The notes: generated from the sequence alone by a model not told the origin. A stretch of 17,692 bases of DNA from Alcaligenaceae bacterium UBA6179 (GCA_002422175.1 DITR01000184.1:1-17692); one strand, 5' to 3'; numbered from the stretch's first letter, positions 1 to 8,492 are shown. Numbers and translations: made by a program.

Positions 1-872
1 ACTTCTTAGAACAAGCCCATGGTGTTCATTTTGCAATGGGCGGAACGGGTGCGTTAGTTGATGCCTTTGAGAAGTTAATGGTTGAGCAAGGCATCGAAAT
101 AAGGCTGAACACAACAGTGATGTCATTGCCTAATCAATCTAACCGAATTCAAAGCGTTAACATCCAAACGGCTGACGGTCATCATGAATCATTACAGGCT
201 GACTGGGTGATTTCAAATGTTGATCCCGTGCATTTATATAACAATTTACTGCCCAAAGAATCAGTCAAGTTGTCAGCTCGCATCAAAGCAAACCGTTGGA
301 AAAAATCAATGGGGCTCTTTGTTCTATTTTTCGGAACTACCCGACAATACCCAGATGTTGCTCATCACACCATCTGGATGGGGCCACGTTATAGAGAGCT
401 CTTAAACGATATTTTTAATCGCAAAATACTGGCTGATGATTTTTCAATTTATTTGCATCGACCCACAGCAACCGATGCCAGCTTCGCACCCCCAAATTGC
501 GACAGTTTCTATGCGCTTGTGCCCGTGCCCAACCTGCAAGGTGATGTTGACTGGAACAAATCTGGTCCAGAGCTGGCTCAACGCGTGATTGATGCGTTAG
601 ATAAAACAACATTACCTGGCTTGCGCCAAACTATTGTGAGCCAATTTTTTATGACGCCCGTTGATTTTGAGCACCGCTACTTGTCGCCAGATGGCGCGGG
701 GTTTTCAGTGTCGCCGCTTTTTAGCCAATCAGCGTGGTTTCGGTTTCACAATCGGGGCGAAGGTCCAGCCAACCTATTTTTAGTGGGTGCCGGCACTCAC
801 CCTGGTGCGGGTCTTCCTGGTGTTTTATCATCCGCCAAAGTGGTTGATCGTTTGCTGCCTGAAGCGGCTTGA
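1..872 (+). CDS. crtI: Phytoene desaturase CrtI, 3' part (cut by window edge)
   Basis: This is the C-terminal part of a carotenoid desaturase, the FAD-dependent enzyme that converts phytoene to lycopene at the membrane. The reading frame is open from base 3, well before the first ATG at 36, so the gene runs off the left edge and that ATG is internal. Just after the edge is a GV-F-MGGTGAL segment typical of the CrtI substrate/FAD region. Near the end is the family's closing FAD motif (NLFLVGAGTHPGAGLPGV), followed by SAK and a short tail, so the 3' end is complete. The TGA stop at 870-872 overlaps the TTG start proposed for crtB, which indicates translational coupling. The number of desaturation steps cannot be read from the sequence; lycopene is inferred because a lycopene cyclase follows. 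Confidence 0.93.
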   Translation, partial: FLEQAHGVHFAMGGTGALVDAFEKLMVEQGIEIRLNTTVMSLPNQSNRIQSVNIQTADGHHESLQADWVISNVDPVHLYNNLLPKESVKLSARIKANRWKKSMGLFVLFFGTTRQYPDVAHHTIWMGPRYRELLNDIFNRKILADDFSIYLHRPTATDASFAPPNCDSFYALVPVPNLQGDVDWNKSGPELAQRVIDALDKTTLPGLRQTIVSQFFMTPVDFEHRYLSPDGAGFSVSPLFSQSAWFRFHNRGEGPANLFLVGAGTHPGAGLPGVLSSAKVVDRLLPEAA

Positions 873-1810
873 GTTCACAAACGATGACACTGACAAATGA
901 CCAAGCAATAGCTGTACTCAAATCTAATGGGCGCAGCTTTTATTTCGCTAGTCGACTGCTCGGTTCAACATATCGTGTGCGTGCTGCCCGTCTGTATGCT
1001 TTTTGTCGCTACGTTGACGACTTGGTTGATGAAAGTTCTGATCAACACAATGCTGCTCATGAAATCAGACAGCTTAAACATTCACTTCAACGCGGTCATG
1101 CATCAAAGCCATGTGTCATGAATATGATTGCACTGATGCAAGAGCTTTCGATGCCTTTTGCACCAGTAGAGTCGCTCATCAGTGGCGTTCATTCAGACTT
1201 GTCAACGCGTGTCATTAAAGATGAAGCTGAATTACTGCACTATGCCTATGAAGTAGCTGGCACGGTGGGGTTAATGATGTGCTTTATTTTAGATGTTCGT
1301 AATGTTGATGCATGGCCTTTTGCAATTGATCTTGGCATTGCCATGCAATTAACAAATATTGCGCGTGATGTGGGTGAAGATGCTGCCAAAGGTCGTGTTT
1401 ACCTTCCCTCTACATGGCTTGGTGGTCTTTCAGCAGCTGAAATAGTCGACCCCAACCCAGATCAACAAAAAACACTTCGGCAAGCCACACAACGCATTTT
1501 GAAACTCGCTGACGTATATTATCAAAGTGGTCTTGCTGGCGTGGGTTACCTGCCGCCTGCAGCGCGATATGGCATCGTGGTGGCCGCTAGGGTGTATCGT
1601 GAAATTGGTGAAGTCGTAGCTGATGCAGATTACTGCTCTTGGAACCGTCGCGCCGTGGTGCCTCAATCACGTAAATTCTATTGTGCAAGCAAGGCTCTGA
1701 GTCATCATGCTTGGCGTTTTTTGACGCAATGGTCTTCTGTCGAGCATGACCCAACACTGCATCAAGACTTACAAAACTGCTTTGGTGTTCAAAAAACGAC
1801 AACGGCATGA
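869..1810 (+). CDS. crtB: Phytoene synthase
   Basis: Condenses two geranylgeranyl diphosphates to phytoene, the first committed step of C40 carotenoid synthesis. The protein has 313 residues, normal for CrtB. Both aspartate-rich Mg-diphosphate motifs are present: DDLVD at residues 50-54, inside LYAFCRYVDD, and QLTNIARDVGED at 160-171. The N-terminal GRSFYFASRLL block is also typical. I place the start at the TTG overlapping the crtI stop (TTGA), because the next two junctions of the operon use the same 4-base overlap. An ATG at 884, five codons downstream, is the alternative, and neither has a strong Shine-Dalgarno sequence. The stop overlaps the crtY start. Confidence 0.93.
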   Translation: MSSQTMTLTNDQAIAVLKSNGRSFYFASRLLGSTYRVRAARLYAFCRYVDDLVDESSDQHNAAHEIRQLKHSLQRGHASKPCVMNMIALMQELSMPFAPVESLISGVHSDLSTRVIKDEAELLHYAYEVAGTVGLMMCFILDVRNVDAWPFAIDLGIAMQLTNIARDVGEDAAKGRVYLPSTWLGGLSAAEIVDPNPDQQKTLRQATQRILKLADVYYQSGLAGVGYLPPAARYGIVVAARVYREIGEVVADADYCSWNRRAVVPQSRKFYCASKALSHHAWRFLTQWSSVEHDPTLHQDLQNCFGVQKTTTA

Positions 1811-2961
1811 TTCCTACAAAACATGTTGACTTAGCGATTCTCGGTGGTGGATGTGCAGGTTTATCGTTAGCTAGAGAGCTTGCAAAAAAAAATATTAACA
1901 AGTCAGTCGTTATCATAGAACCCCGCACTGCGTACCAAGACGATAGAAGCTGGTGTTTTTGGGCACCTATTCAACACTCACTCACTGGTTGGGTTAACTG
2001 TTCATGGCCACTATGGTCGTTTGGTCTACAAAATCAGCTAAAACAATCTCGAAGCCATCTTGATTTTCAATATCAATACATACGTTCGGGTGATTTTTAT
2101 CGTAAAAGCCAGTTAATCATTCAAGACTGTTCGACAATACAATTAGCACTCGGGCAAGCTGTTAAAACGGTTGACGTGCATCAAGCGGGTTGGCAAGTTG
2201 TGACAGATTCAGCTATATATAACGCTCAACAAGTCATTGACACACGCCCCCCACCCTCCAACCTTATTGATGAATCAACACTCATACAAAGCTTTCTGGG
2301 TGTTGAAATTTTATTAGACCAACCCACTGATGTAGATGCCTCACAAGTAGAGTTGATGACAGATATGCGACTGTTAGAGGGTGAATTTTGTTTCACTTAC
2401 ATTTTGCCGTTTAGTGAACGTCAACTTCTTGTTGAAGTAACTGTTTTTGCAAGTCAGGCACCGATGCAAGCAGACTTACAAATTGAGCTTGATAAATTGC
2501 TCTATAAGCGTGGCTGGGCTCAAGCCAAAATCATTCGCACAGAGTATGGCAACCTGCCTATGGGGTTACCTGATGAAGCACCTTCAAGCACCCCTCAACC
2601 CATTCGAGCCGGTATGCGGGGTGGCGCCCTGCGCCCATCATCAGGGTACGGTTTTTTACGCATTCAACGCTGGGCCGAGCTGTGTGCCAAACAGTATTGC
2701 GACACAGGTACGCTTCTACCCCAAACCGTTTCTGGTTTTTTAATGCAAAAAATGGACCAGATTTTTTTACATGTTCTTCAAAAAGACCCCGCCCTCGCCC
2801 CCGTGCTATTTGACAATCTTCTGAGTCAAACCAAACCTGATCGATTTATTCGCTTTATGAACGATCAAGCTTCTTTACTTGATTGTTTACACATCATCGC
2901 CCATGTACCTAAAATACCTTTCATCAAAGCAATGCTTGCGCGTCAACGCAACGCCCTATGA
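1807..2961 (+). CDS. crtY: Lycopene beta-cyclase, CrtY type
   Basis: Cyclises both ends of lycopene to give beta-carotene, the precursor of retinal. The 384-residue length fits bacterial CrtY. The N-terminus carries a dinucleotide-binding motif (GGGCAG, residues 13-18) in a Rossmann beta-alpha-beta unit. DDRSWCFW follows, matching the conserved R-W-FW signature of CrtY. Further family blocks are an EG-FCFTYILPF stretch near the middle, NLPMGLP, and GALRPSSGYGF, then RFMND near the C-terminus. The gene starts in an ATGA overlap with crtB and ends in an ATGA overlap with the retinal-forming dioxygenase gene, so the three are almost certainly translated from one messenger. Confidence 0.94.
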   Translation: MIPTKHVDLAILGGGCAGLSLARELAKKNINKSVVIIEPRTAYQDDRSWCFWAPIQHSLTGWVNCSWPLWSFGLQNQLKQSRSHLDFQYQYIRSGDFYRKSQLIIQDCSTIQLALGQAVKTVDVHQAGWQVVTDSAIYNAQQVIDTRPPPSNLIDESTLIQSFLGVEILLDQPTDVDASQVELMTDMRLLEGEFCFTYILPFSERQLLVEVTVFASQAPMQADLQIELDKLLYKRGWAQAKIIRTEYGNLPMGLPDEAPSSTPQPIRAGMRGGALRPSSGYGFLRIQRWAELCAKQYCDTGTLLPQTVSGFLMQKMDQIFLHVLQKDPALAPVLFDNLLSQTKPDRFIRFMNDQASLLDCLHIIAHVPKIPFIKAMLARQRNAL

Positions 2962-3869
2962 TGAAAATATCAACATCGCCACCTCCATCTCCACAGCCAA
3001 CACAGCCCATAATTGAACGATTGGTTTTTCCGATCGTAGCTTTTGCAGTGGCAGCGTTATTGACGCTGTTGCCCGATTTGATTTCACCCACCGTGCAAAT
3101 TTATGGTTTAGCCGTGATGGTGATTTTTTTAGGTCTACCCCACGGGGCACTAGACCCCTGGGTGGCTGAGTTAGTGGGCTTGAGTCAAACACCAAAACAA
3201 GCGGTCATATTTAATGTGTTTTACCTGCTGATCGCTGGCCTTGTTGTCTTAACTTGGCTGCTGTTTCCAGTAATAAGCCTAATGGTCTTTTTATTGATTA
3301 GCGCTTGGCATTTTTCAGGTGACTGGGAACGCGACAGCAACCGATTGTTAAGGCTTGGCGTTGGGGCGTTGTTAATACTGATGCCCATTACTTTTCATAC
3401 AGAAAACGTGGCATTCATCTTTACACAACTGTCAGGCTTAGGTGGTGGCACTCTGGCTCACGCAATAGCCGTACCTGAGTGGGCAGCCATCAGTGCCATG
3501 TTGCTTCTCATCGGCGTGGCCAGTGTTCAACACAAATGGTTATCTGCATTTGAATATTTGGGGTTGCTTGTACTCGCTTACACGGCTTCGCCACTTGTTT
3601 ACTTTGCTTTGTACTTTTGCCTGTTACACAGCCCACGCCATTTGGCAGGTTTGTTTCGTTATGCAAACCCCAAAGAGCACCCACGATTGTTTCGTATGGC
3701 TTTGATTTACACAGTATTCACCTTAATACTAATGGCTGCCCTTTATTTTTTATGGTCAGATTTACCCGTCGACTCTATGATTTTAAGATTGATCTTTATT
3801 GGGCTTGCAGCGGTGACCGTTCCACACATGATGCTAATTGCCATGGCACATGTTCGACTTAAGTACTAA
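2958..3869 (+). CDS. blh: Beta-carotene 15,15'-dioxygenase, Brp/Blh family
   Basis: Integral membrane, iron-dependent dioxygenase that cleaves beta-carotene at its centre into two retinals, the chromophore of microbial rhodopsins. The 303 residues form a series of hydrophobic helices. The histidine signatures of the family are visible: LPHGALD (His62), AWHFSGDW (His118), HSPRH (His224 and His228) and VPHMM (His290). In described Blh proteins such histidines bind the iron. The gene starts in an ATGA overlap with crtY. A second ATG follows directly, so the start may shift by one codon. Its place at the end of a carotenoid operon strongly implies a retinal-binding rhodopsin in this genome, although none is encoded in the window. 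Confidence 0.93.
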   Translation: MMKISTSPPPSPQPTQPIIERLVFPIVAFAVAALLTLLPDLISPTVQIYGLAVMVIFLGLPHGALDPWVAELVGLSQTPKQAVIFNVFYLLIAGLVVLTWLLFPVISLMVFLLISAWHFSGDWERDSNRLLRLGVGALLILMPITFHTENVAFIFTQLSGLGGGTLAHAIAVPEWAAISAMLLLIGVASVQHKWLSAFEYLGLLVLAYTASPLVYFALYFCLLHSPRHLAGLFRYANPKEHPRLFRMALIYTVFTLILMAALYFLWSDLPVDSMILRLIFIGLAAVTVPHMMLIAMAHVRLKY

Positions 3870-3875
3870 AGAGCT

Positions 3876-5102
3876 ATGACGCCTGTCCTCACCCCTCAAC
3901 CAGCTGCTCGGTGGCGGGTACTTGGCCTACTTGCGTTTTGCCTGCTGCTTTCAATGACTACTTGGTTTTCGGCAACGGCTGTTATTTCACAATTAAAAGA
4001 ACTGTGGGCTTTAACGCCAACGCTCTCAGCGTGGCTCACGATTGGTGTGCAAGTCGGTTTTGTATTGGGTGCGGTGGGCTCAAGTGTGCTCGGGCTATCA
4101 GATATGATTCACAGCAAAAAACTAATGGTCTATGGTGCAATCGGAGCGGCATTGGCCAATGCGTGCATACTTTTAGCGGGTGGCGTTTGGATTGCCATTT
4201 GTTTACGCATCACAACGGGGGTATTTTTAGCTTTAGTTTACCCCCCTGCTTTGAAACTCATTGCCACGTGGTTTACACGCGGGCGTGGGTTGGCTTTAGG
4301 TATATTAATTGGGGCACTAACACTCGGCTCAGCCTCACCCCATTTAGTCAATGCTGTTGGTGGCCTACAGTGGCAACTTGTCATCATTGCAACCTCTGTC
4401 GCAACCGGACTGGGCGGTTTACTTGTCTGGGCTTTCATTTATGAGGGGCCCTTCCCTTTTCCCCGCGCACCCTTTAACCCGGGGCGTATACGTCAGGTCT
4501 TTAAAAACCGTGGCATTGTGTTGGCCAGCGTAGGCTACTTTGGCCACATGTGGGAACTGTATGCAATGTGGGCGTGGTTTTTAACATTTGCTCATATGTC
4601 GCTTGCGGTTCAACACATTGGCAGTGCCAGTGCAGCTTCGTTTCTAACGTTTGTCGTGATCGGTATGGGTGCATTAGGCTGTGTGGCTGGCGGTATATTG
4701 GGTGACCGTTGGGGCAGAACTACAACCACCAGTTTGATGATGGGCATCTCAGGTGCATGTGCCTTGTTAGCGGGTTTTGTATTCGATGGGCCGCTTTGGT
4801 TACTGGTTGCACTGAGTTTGGTTTGGGGCTTCACCGTCGTTGCAGATTCGGCTCAATTTTCAACCATGGTGACTGAGCTAGGAGACCCCATGTATATTGG
4901 CACCGCCTTAACCATACAACTGGGCATTGGTTTTATGTTGACGGTTGTTACGATTTGGTTGTTGCCTTTAGCCGCTGCATCTTTCAATAGTTGGCAATGG
5001 GTATTTTTAATATTATTACCCGGCCCTATCATCGGTATTTTTGCCATGCTGTATTTGCGTGGTTTGCCAGAAGCAGTGGGAATTGCCAACGGTAAAAGAT
5101 GA
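3876..5102 (+). CDS. Major facilitator superfamily transporter
   Basis: A 408-residue protein with about twelve hydrophobic segments, typical of MFS secondary transporters. The N-terminal helix begins near residue 14. The central loop lies around residues 190-205 (Pro-rich, FPFPRAP). A GDRWGR motif in the second half matches the MFS cytoplasmic loop signature. The substrate cannot be read from the sequence. The gene starts only 6 bases after the blh stop with an AAGAG ribosome-binding sequence in between, so it is very likely the last gene of the retinal operon. Whether it moves a compound related to carotenoid or retinal metabolism, or merely rides on a light-related operon, is open. Confidence 0.85.
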   Translation: MTPVLTPQPAARWRVLGLLAFCLLLSMTTWFSATAVISQLKELWALTPTLSAWLTIGVQVGFVLGAVGSSVLGLSDMIHSKKLMVYGAIGAALANACILLAGGVWIAICLRITTGVFLALVYPPALKLIATWFTRGRGLALGILIGALTLGSASPHLVNAVGGLQWQLVIIATSVATGLGGLLVWAFIYEGPFPFPRAPFNPGRIRQVFKNRGIVLASVGYFGHMWELYAMWAWFLTFAHMSLAVQHIGSASAASFLTFVVIGMGALGCVAGGILGDRWGRTTTTSLMMGISGACALLAGFVFDGPLWLLVALSLVWGFTVVADSAQFSTMVTELGDPMYIGTALTIQLGIGFMLTVVTIWLLPLAAASFNSWQWVFLILLPGPIIGIFAMLYLRGLPEAVGIANGKR

Positions 5103-5230
5103 TATCTTTTACGCCGTAAAGGGTTTGTCAGGTCATGGGGGTTTTCAGGGAATCAATGACCCAAGCGGGGTCACTATCACTTGGAAATATTGGGTGGTGA
5201 TCTGCCACAATCTTCCCATTTCTTGCAATA
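5092..5230. other. Convergent intergenic region with overlapping hairpins
   Basis: The space between the convergent MFS and FolB-like genes. A perfect 9-base inverted repeat (GTAAAAGAT, loop gat, ATCTTTTAC; 5092-5112) covers the MFS stop codon. Its right arm can instead pair onward as TTTACG-c-CGTAAA (5108-5120), so the two hairpins exclude each other. A third stem, TGACCC-aagcg-GGGTCA, lies at 5157-5173. These could end transcription from both sides, but none is followed by a clean T run, so they are not called as a classical terminator. No coding potential seen. Confidence 0.4.
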
Positions 5231-5632
5231 TTAGTGCAGGGGTGCTGTTGATTTAAACTTCCTCAAGCTTTCACCCTCTAAAAACAAACGCACACCTAAC
5301 GAGCCTGAACCATTTTGTAAAGGTGCTTTACGTAAAACAATATCTATAGACTCAACTTCATGATGAGCCACGCATGCTTGAGCAATACGCGTGATTAAGT
5401 ATTCTTGTGTGTCGTAGTGACGCTCGCCTGCCAATCGCTCAATTTCAGCAATAAGCGGATCATAATCAAATACATTTTGCATGCCGTCATGTTTAATCAG
5501 AATATATTTTGAATTGATCGAAAGCGTCATATCTAATAAATAGCTATCAGGAACAATATCACTCGCAGAATAAAGGCCAATTTGAGTTTTTAGTTTTAAG
5601 CCTTTTAGCTCGATAAATGCTTTGCAGGTCAT
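5231..5632 (-). CDS. folB: FolB-like dihydroneopterin aldolase family protein
   Basis: Small protein of the FolB/tunnelling fold, which in folate synthesis cleaves dihydroneopterin to 6-hydroxymethyl-dihydropterin and glycolaldehyde in the cytoplasm. Its 133 residues are close to the usual ~120. Supporting features, in order: an IGLY segment near residue 18 as in IGxY of FolB; a VFDYDPL block near residue 54; a RHYDTQEYLITRIAQ block carrying the conserved Glu region; and a VLRKAPLQ stretch with the Lys expected before the C-terminal strand. It lies 21 bases downstream of the DCC-family gene, so the two are probably co-transcribed. Similarity is moderate, so a FolX-like or other pterin activity is possible. 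Confidence 0.7.
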   Translation of the reverse strand: MTCKAFIELKGLKLKTQIGLYSASDIVPDSYLLDMTLSINSKYILIKHDGMQNVFDYDPLIAEIERLAGERHYDTQEYLITRIAQACVAHHEVESIDIVLRKAPLQNGSGSLGVRLFLEGESLRKFKSTAPLH

Positions 5633-5653
5633 GATGATTATCTTTAAATGATT

Positions 5654-6061
5654 TTATTTTACGAGCCGTTGCATGTAGGGGCGTATACGTAAAAAACCAC
5701 GATACATTAACTCTAGCAATGGTGTGACACCGGGCAGACGACCTAGCCGCCCTAGCCAGCGCCAACCGGGCATAGCAAGCCATAACGCAACAAATGCGGC
5801 CGCACCGCTTAATAGTTGCCCGTCTTTTTGCCGTACATGAAACCGAGCCATGTAAAGTGCCCTCTGTTCAGGGCTAATGCCGGCTTGAAGCGCGCTCACG
5901 TCTAACCACTTTACTGGCTCTAAGGGTTTAAGTGACTGGTAAACCCCGATTTCGGTTCGGCATAGTGGGCAAGCGCCGTCATACATAACGGTCAAACTCT
6001 CACATACTTTCGAAGTATCGGTGGCTTGGTCGATCTTACTTTCGGTCAACTTTGTTTTCAT
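5654..6061 (-). CDS. DCC-family thiol-disulfide oxidoreductase-like protein
   Basis: A 135-residue protein of the DUF393/DCC family (YuxK-like), predicted thioredoxin-related proteins with a D-x-x-C-P-x-C signature. Here the motif is YDGACPLC, with Cys31 and Cys34, directly after a beta strand (LTVMYDG). The C-terminal half holds a WLAMPGWRWL amphipathic segment and a PYMQRL tail, common in this family. The first 20 or so residues are polar and poorly conserved-looking, so a start slightly downstream is possible; I see no clear ribosome-binding sequence before the ATG. It lies 59 bases after the FAD-dependent dehydrogenase and 21 before the FolB-like gene, all on the minus strand. Its substrate is unknown. 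Confidence 0.82.
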   Translation of the reverse strand: MKTKLTESKIDQATDTSKVCESLTVMYDGACPLCRTEIGVYQSLKPLEPVKWLDVSALQAGISPEQRALYMARFHVRQKDGQLLSGAAAFVALWLAMPGWRWLGRLGRLPGVTPLLELMYRGFLRIRPYMQRLVK

Positions 6062-6120
6062 ACATTTAGTATATTGTGCTTTGTCAATATTATTGGCAGA
6101 CTAATGTGTATGAAAAGGTA

Positions 6121-7743
6121 TTATTTTGAGAGGTAATTTAATGCAACAGCTTCTGCAACCTTAATGCCATCAACACCTGCTGACAAGATTCCACCGGCAT
6201 AACCGGCGCCCTCACCGGCTGGATATAAACCCTTAATATTAATGCTCTGAAAATTGTCTTGTCTCGTTATACGCAATGGCGATGATGTTCTGGTCTCAAC
6301 CCCAGTTAATACAGCATCTTTCATCGAGAAACCTTTAATCTGTTTTTCAAAAGCAGGAATGGCTTCACGTATGGCTTCAATTGCATAAGGTGGCAGACTG
6401 TCTGCAAGGTCTGTGAGGTGCACGCCCGGCTGGTAGGACGGCACCACACTTCCAAACTCAGTAGAGGGCTTACCCGCCAAAAAATCGCCGACTAATTGCC
6501 CGGGGGCCTCATAAGTTGAACCGCCTAATCTATAGGCTTTAGACTCTAGCACTCGCTGAAACTCAAGGCCTGCGAGTGGACCTCCCGGGTAATCTTCTGG
6601 CGTAATGCCAACAACAATGCCAGCATTGGCATTTCGCTCGTTTCGAGAGTATTGACTCATGCCATTGGTTACAACACGGTGCGGTTCAGAAGCAGCGGCC
6701 ACGACTGTGCCACCCGGGCACATACAGAAACTATAAACAGAGCGCCCATTTTTAGCGTGATAGACCAACTTATAATCTGCAGCACCCGTATATTTATTCC
6801 CTGCATGCGGGCCTAAACGGGCTTGATCAATTAAAGATTGAGGGTGCTCAATGCGAAAGCCTACCGAGAAAGGTTTTGCTTCCATGTAGACCCCAGCCTC
6901 GTGTAATGCTTCAAACGTATCGCGTGCGCTATGCCCCAAAGCGAGAATGACATGATTGGCGGCTAGGTCTTCATGCCCCTCTATTTTAACGCCCTTGATC
7001 TGGCCATCTTCAATATCAAAACCGATCACTTTTTGTGAAAAACGAATTTCTCCGCCCAGCGCAATCATCTCTTGGCGCATTTTTTCTACAACACCCACCA
7101 GTCGAAAGGTACCAATATGTGGTTTAGCAACATAGCGAATTTCTTCGGGTGCACCGGCCTTGATAAATTCATGAATAACCTTACGACCGTAAAACTTAGG
7201 GTCTTTTATTTGGCTATAAAGCTTGCCGTCTGAAAAGGTACCCGCTCCGCCCTCTCCAAACTGAACGTTAGATTCAGGGTTTAAAACGTTCTTTCGCCAT
7301 AAATTCCACGTATCTTGCGTGCGTTCACGAACAGACTTGCCACGTTCAAGCACAATAGGCTTGAAACCCATTTGGGCCAAGATTAAAGCCGCAAAAATAC
7401 CGCATGGACCAAAGCCAATGACGACTGGGCGCAAAAAATCGGGCGTATTAACTTGCGGTTCAACTTGCGCATCATTGGCAACAAAGTGATAACTTGTGTC
7501 AGGTGATGGCGCGACATGAATATCATCTGCAAATCGATCCAAAACCTGCTCTTCATTTTTTACAGTCAAATCAACCGTATAAATAAAGGCAAGCGCTATA
7601 TTTTTTCTAGCATCGTAACTGCGCTTAAATACCTCGGTTTTAATTAAATCTTCTGGCTTTAAATGCAAACGCTTTAATATTGCCTCTTCCAGTGCCTCTG
7701 GGGCATGGCTAACCGGCAAGCGAATTTCAGTAATACGAATCAT
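6121..7743 (-). CDS. FAD-dependent dehydrogenase (COG2509-like)
   Basis: A cytoplasmic flavoprotein of the large 'uncharacterised FAD-dependent dehydrogenase' family, about 540 residues, its usual size. An N-terminal domain of ~100 residues (IRITEIRLPV start) precedes the FAD-binding Rossmann motif GFGPCG (residues 110-115). VLERG follows at the end of the second strand, as in FAD-binding proteins. A second block, VQFGEGGAGTFSDGKL, is characteristic of the family, and the C-terminal GLYPAGEGAGYAGGI region contributes to flavin binding. I choose the ATG at 7743 because AGGA sits six bases before it; an in-frame ATG seven codons upstream has no such sequence. The reaction is not known for the family. 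It is the first gene of a leftward unit with the DCC and FolB-like genes. Confidence 0.85.
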   Translation of the reverse strand: MIRITEIRLPVSHAPEALEEAILKRLHLKPEDLIKTEVFKRSYDARKNIALAFIYTVDLTVKNEEQVLDRFADDIHVAPSPDTSYHFVANDAQVEPQVNTPDFLRPVVIGFGPCGIFAALILAQMGFKPIVLERGKSVRERTQDTWNLWRKNVLNPESNVQFGEGGAGTFSDGKLYSQIKDPKFYGRKVIHEFIKAGAPEEIRYVAKPHIGTFRLVGVVEKMRQEMIALGGEIRFSQKVIGFDIEDGQIKGVKIEGHEDLAANHVILALGHSARDTFEALHEAGVYMEAKPFSVGFRIEHPQSLIDQARLGPHAGNKYTGAADYKLVYHAKNGRSVYSFCMCPGGTVVAAASEPHRVVTNGMSQYSRNERNANAGIVVGITPEDYPGGPLAGLEFQRVLESKAYRLGGSTYEAPGQLVGDFLAGKPSTEFGSVVPSYQPGVHLTDLADSLPPYAIEAIREAIPAFEKQIKGFSMKDAVLTGVETRTSSPLRITRQDNFQSINIKGLYPAGEGAGYAGGILSAGVDGIKVAEAVALNYLSK

Positions 7744-7764
7744 GCGACGTCCTGTGATAATCAT

Positions 7765-8254
7765 CTGCTAGGTTAACCGTTCTTAGCTTTAGAATTTTCT
7801 CACGTAAACCAAACAAGTGTGAATTTGAACAAACCTAACCTATGCTTTGATTAATTATTACCCTCTTCGACCCTGAGTCATCACAGTTTTTTGACGAAAA
7901 TGCTGACCGTTAGCTTTGCTCTTTTAAAGGCTGAGCCTCATACGACCGTCGATTGTGAAGAAATGAATAGTGGGATTTGGGTTGAGGGCTTGGGTCAAGG
8001 GTTTGGATTAAGTGCTTCGGTTGAGTGACTACCTAAAGATACCTTACCCATACGTGATAAGCGAAAATCAAGCTTGCAACACCTCATTGACTCGTCAAAA
8101 TTGTTGCCACGACTACAAAAGATTAACAAACAAAATTTATTAATTTCTTCTTACTGAATAAACAAAAGTTCCATATAAAATTGATGGAATAAATTGATTT
8201 ACCCTAGCTTAACTAGGTGACGCATTTAAAATTAAATTATTTATTTAAAAATTT
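7765..8254. other. Long non-coding stretch between divergent genes
   Basis: A 490-base region between the divergently read FAD dehydrogenase and the small basic protein. It must hold promoters for both. It includes a 42-codon open frame (7900-8028) without a convincing ribosome-binding sequence, a cluster of five GGG runs (7972-8001), and AT-rich DNA from about 8130 to 8254. Two small inverted repeats lie near the downstream gene: TTCCAT/ATGGAA (8169-8189) and CCTAG-cttaa-CTAGG (8203-8217). I found no RNA gene and no recognisable protein remnant. Confidence 0.55.
7972..8001 (+). other. G-quadruplex-forming motif
   Basis: Five GGG runs at 7972-7974, 7979-7981, 7986-7988, 7992-7994 and 7999-8001, separated by loops of 4, 4, 3 and 4 bases, with a further GG three bases on. 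This satisfies the usual G3 four-run pattern with one run to spare. It sits inside the long non-coding region; whether it folds or acts is not known. Confidence 0.6.
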
Positions 8255-8443
8255 ATGACTCGTCGAAACTCGCCTAATCAGATACAAGATCTTGAAGATC
8301 TGAGTCAACTCGACCACTTTGTCTTTGACAAACGAAGAGAACAGCGCTCTTTGGCAAAGAAATCTAGACGAAATCGTCATTACGAAAAGCAATTTATTCG
8401 CAATACCTTACAGCATGTTTTGGCACACGAATCATTAAATTAG
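8255..8443 (+). CDS. Small basic hypothetical protein
   Basis: A 62-residue open frame rich in Arg, Lys and His, without hydrophobic segments or cysteines. I do not recognise a family. The middle holds FVFDKRREQRSLAKKSRR and then RHYEKQF, predicted helical and strongly basic, as in small nucleic-acid- or ribosome-associated proteins, but that is only a guess from charge. The DNA before the ATG is almost pure A/T with no Shine-Dalgarno sequence, so translation would be weak, leaderless or AU-rich-leader driven. It is followed by a 9-base inverted repeat, then the VOC gene 49 bases on. Amino-acid composition favours a real gene over chance, with moderate certainty. Confidence 0.5.
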   Translation: MTRRNSPNQIQDLEDLSQLDHFVFDKRREQRSLAKKSRRNRHYEKQFIRNTLQHVLAHESLN

Positions 8444-8460
8444 ATATTAAGATGATTCGT
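8427..8460 (+). terminator. Inverted repeat, possible weak terminator
   Basis: Perfect 9-base arms ACGAATCAT (8427-8435) and ATGATTCGT (8452-8460) around a 16-base A/T-rich loop, starting inside the last codons of the small basic protein gene and followed by ATTTTGATTT. The stem is AT-rich, so it may be an attenuator or a binding site rather than an efficient terminator. Confidence 0.35.
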
Positions 8461-8492
8461 ATTTTGATTTAAATTTTATTAATAGGAAAACT

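Noticed and set aside
7900..8028. 42-codon open frame in the long intergenic region
   Set aside because: No convincing ribosome-binding sequence, no recognisable family, and its latter half is dictated by the G-run cluster.
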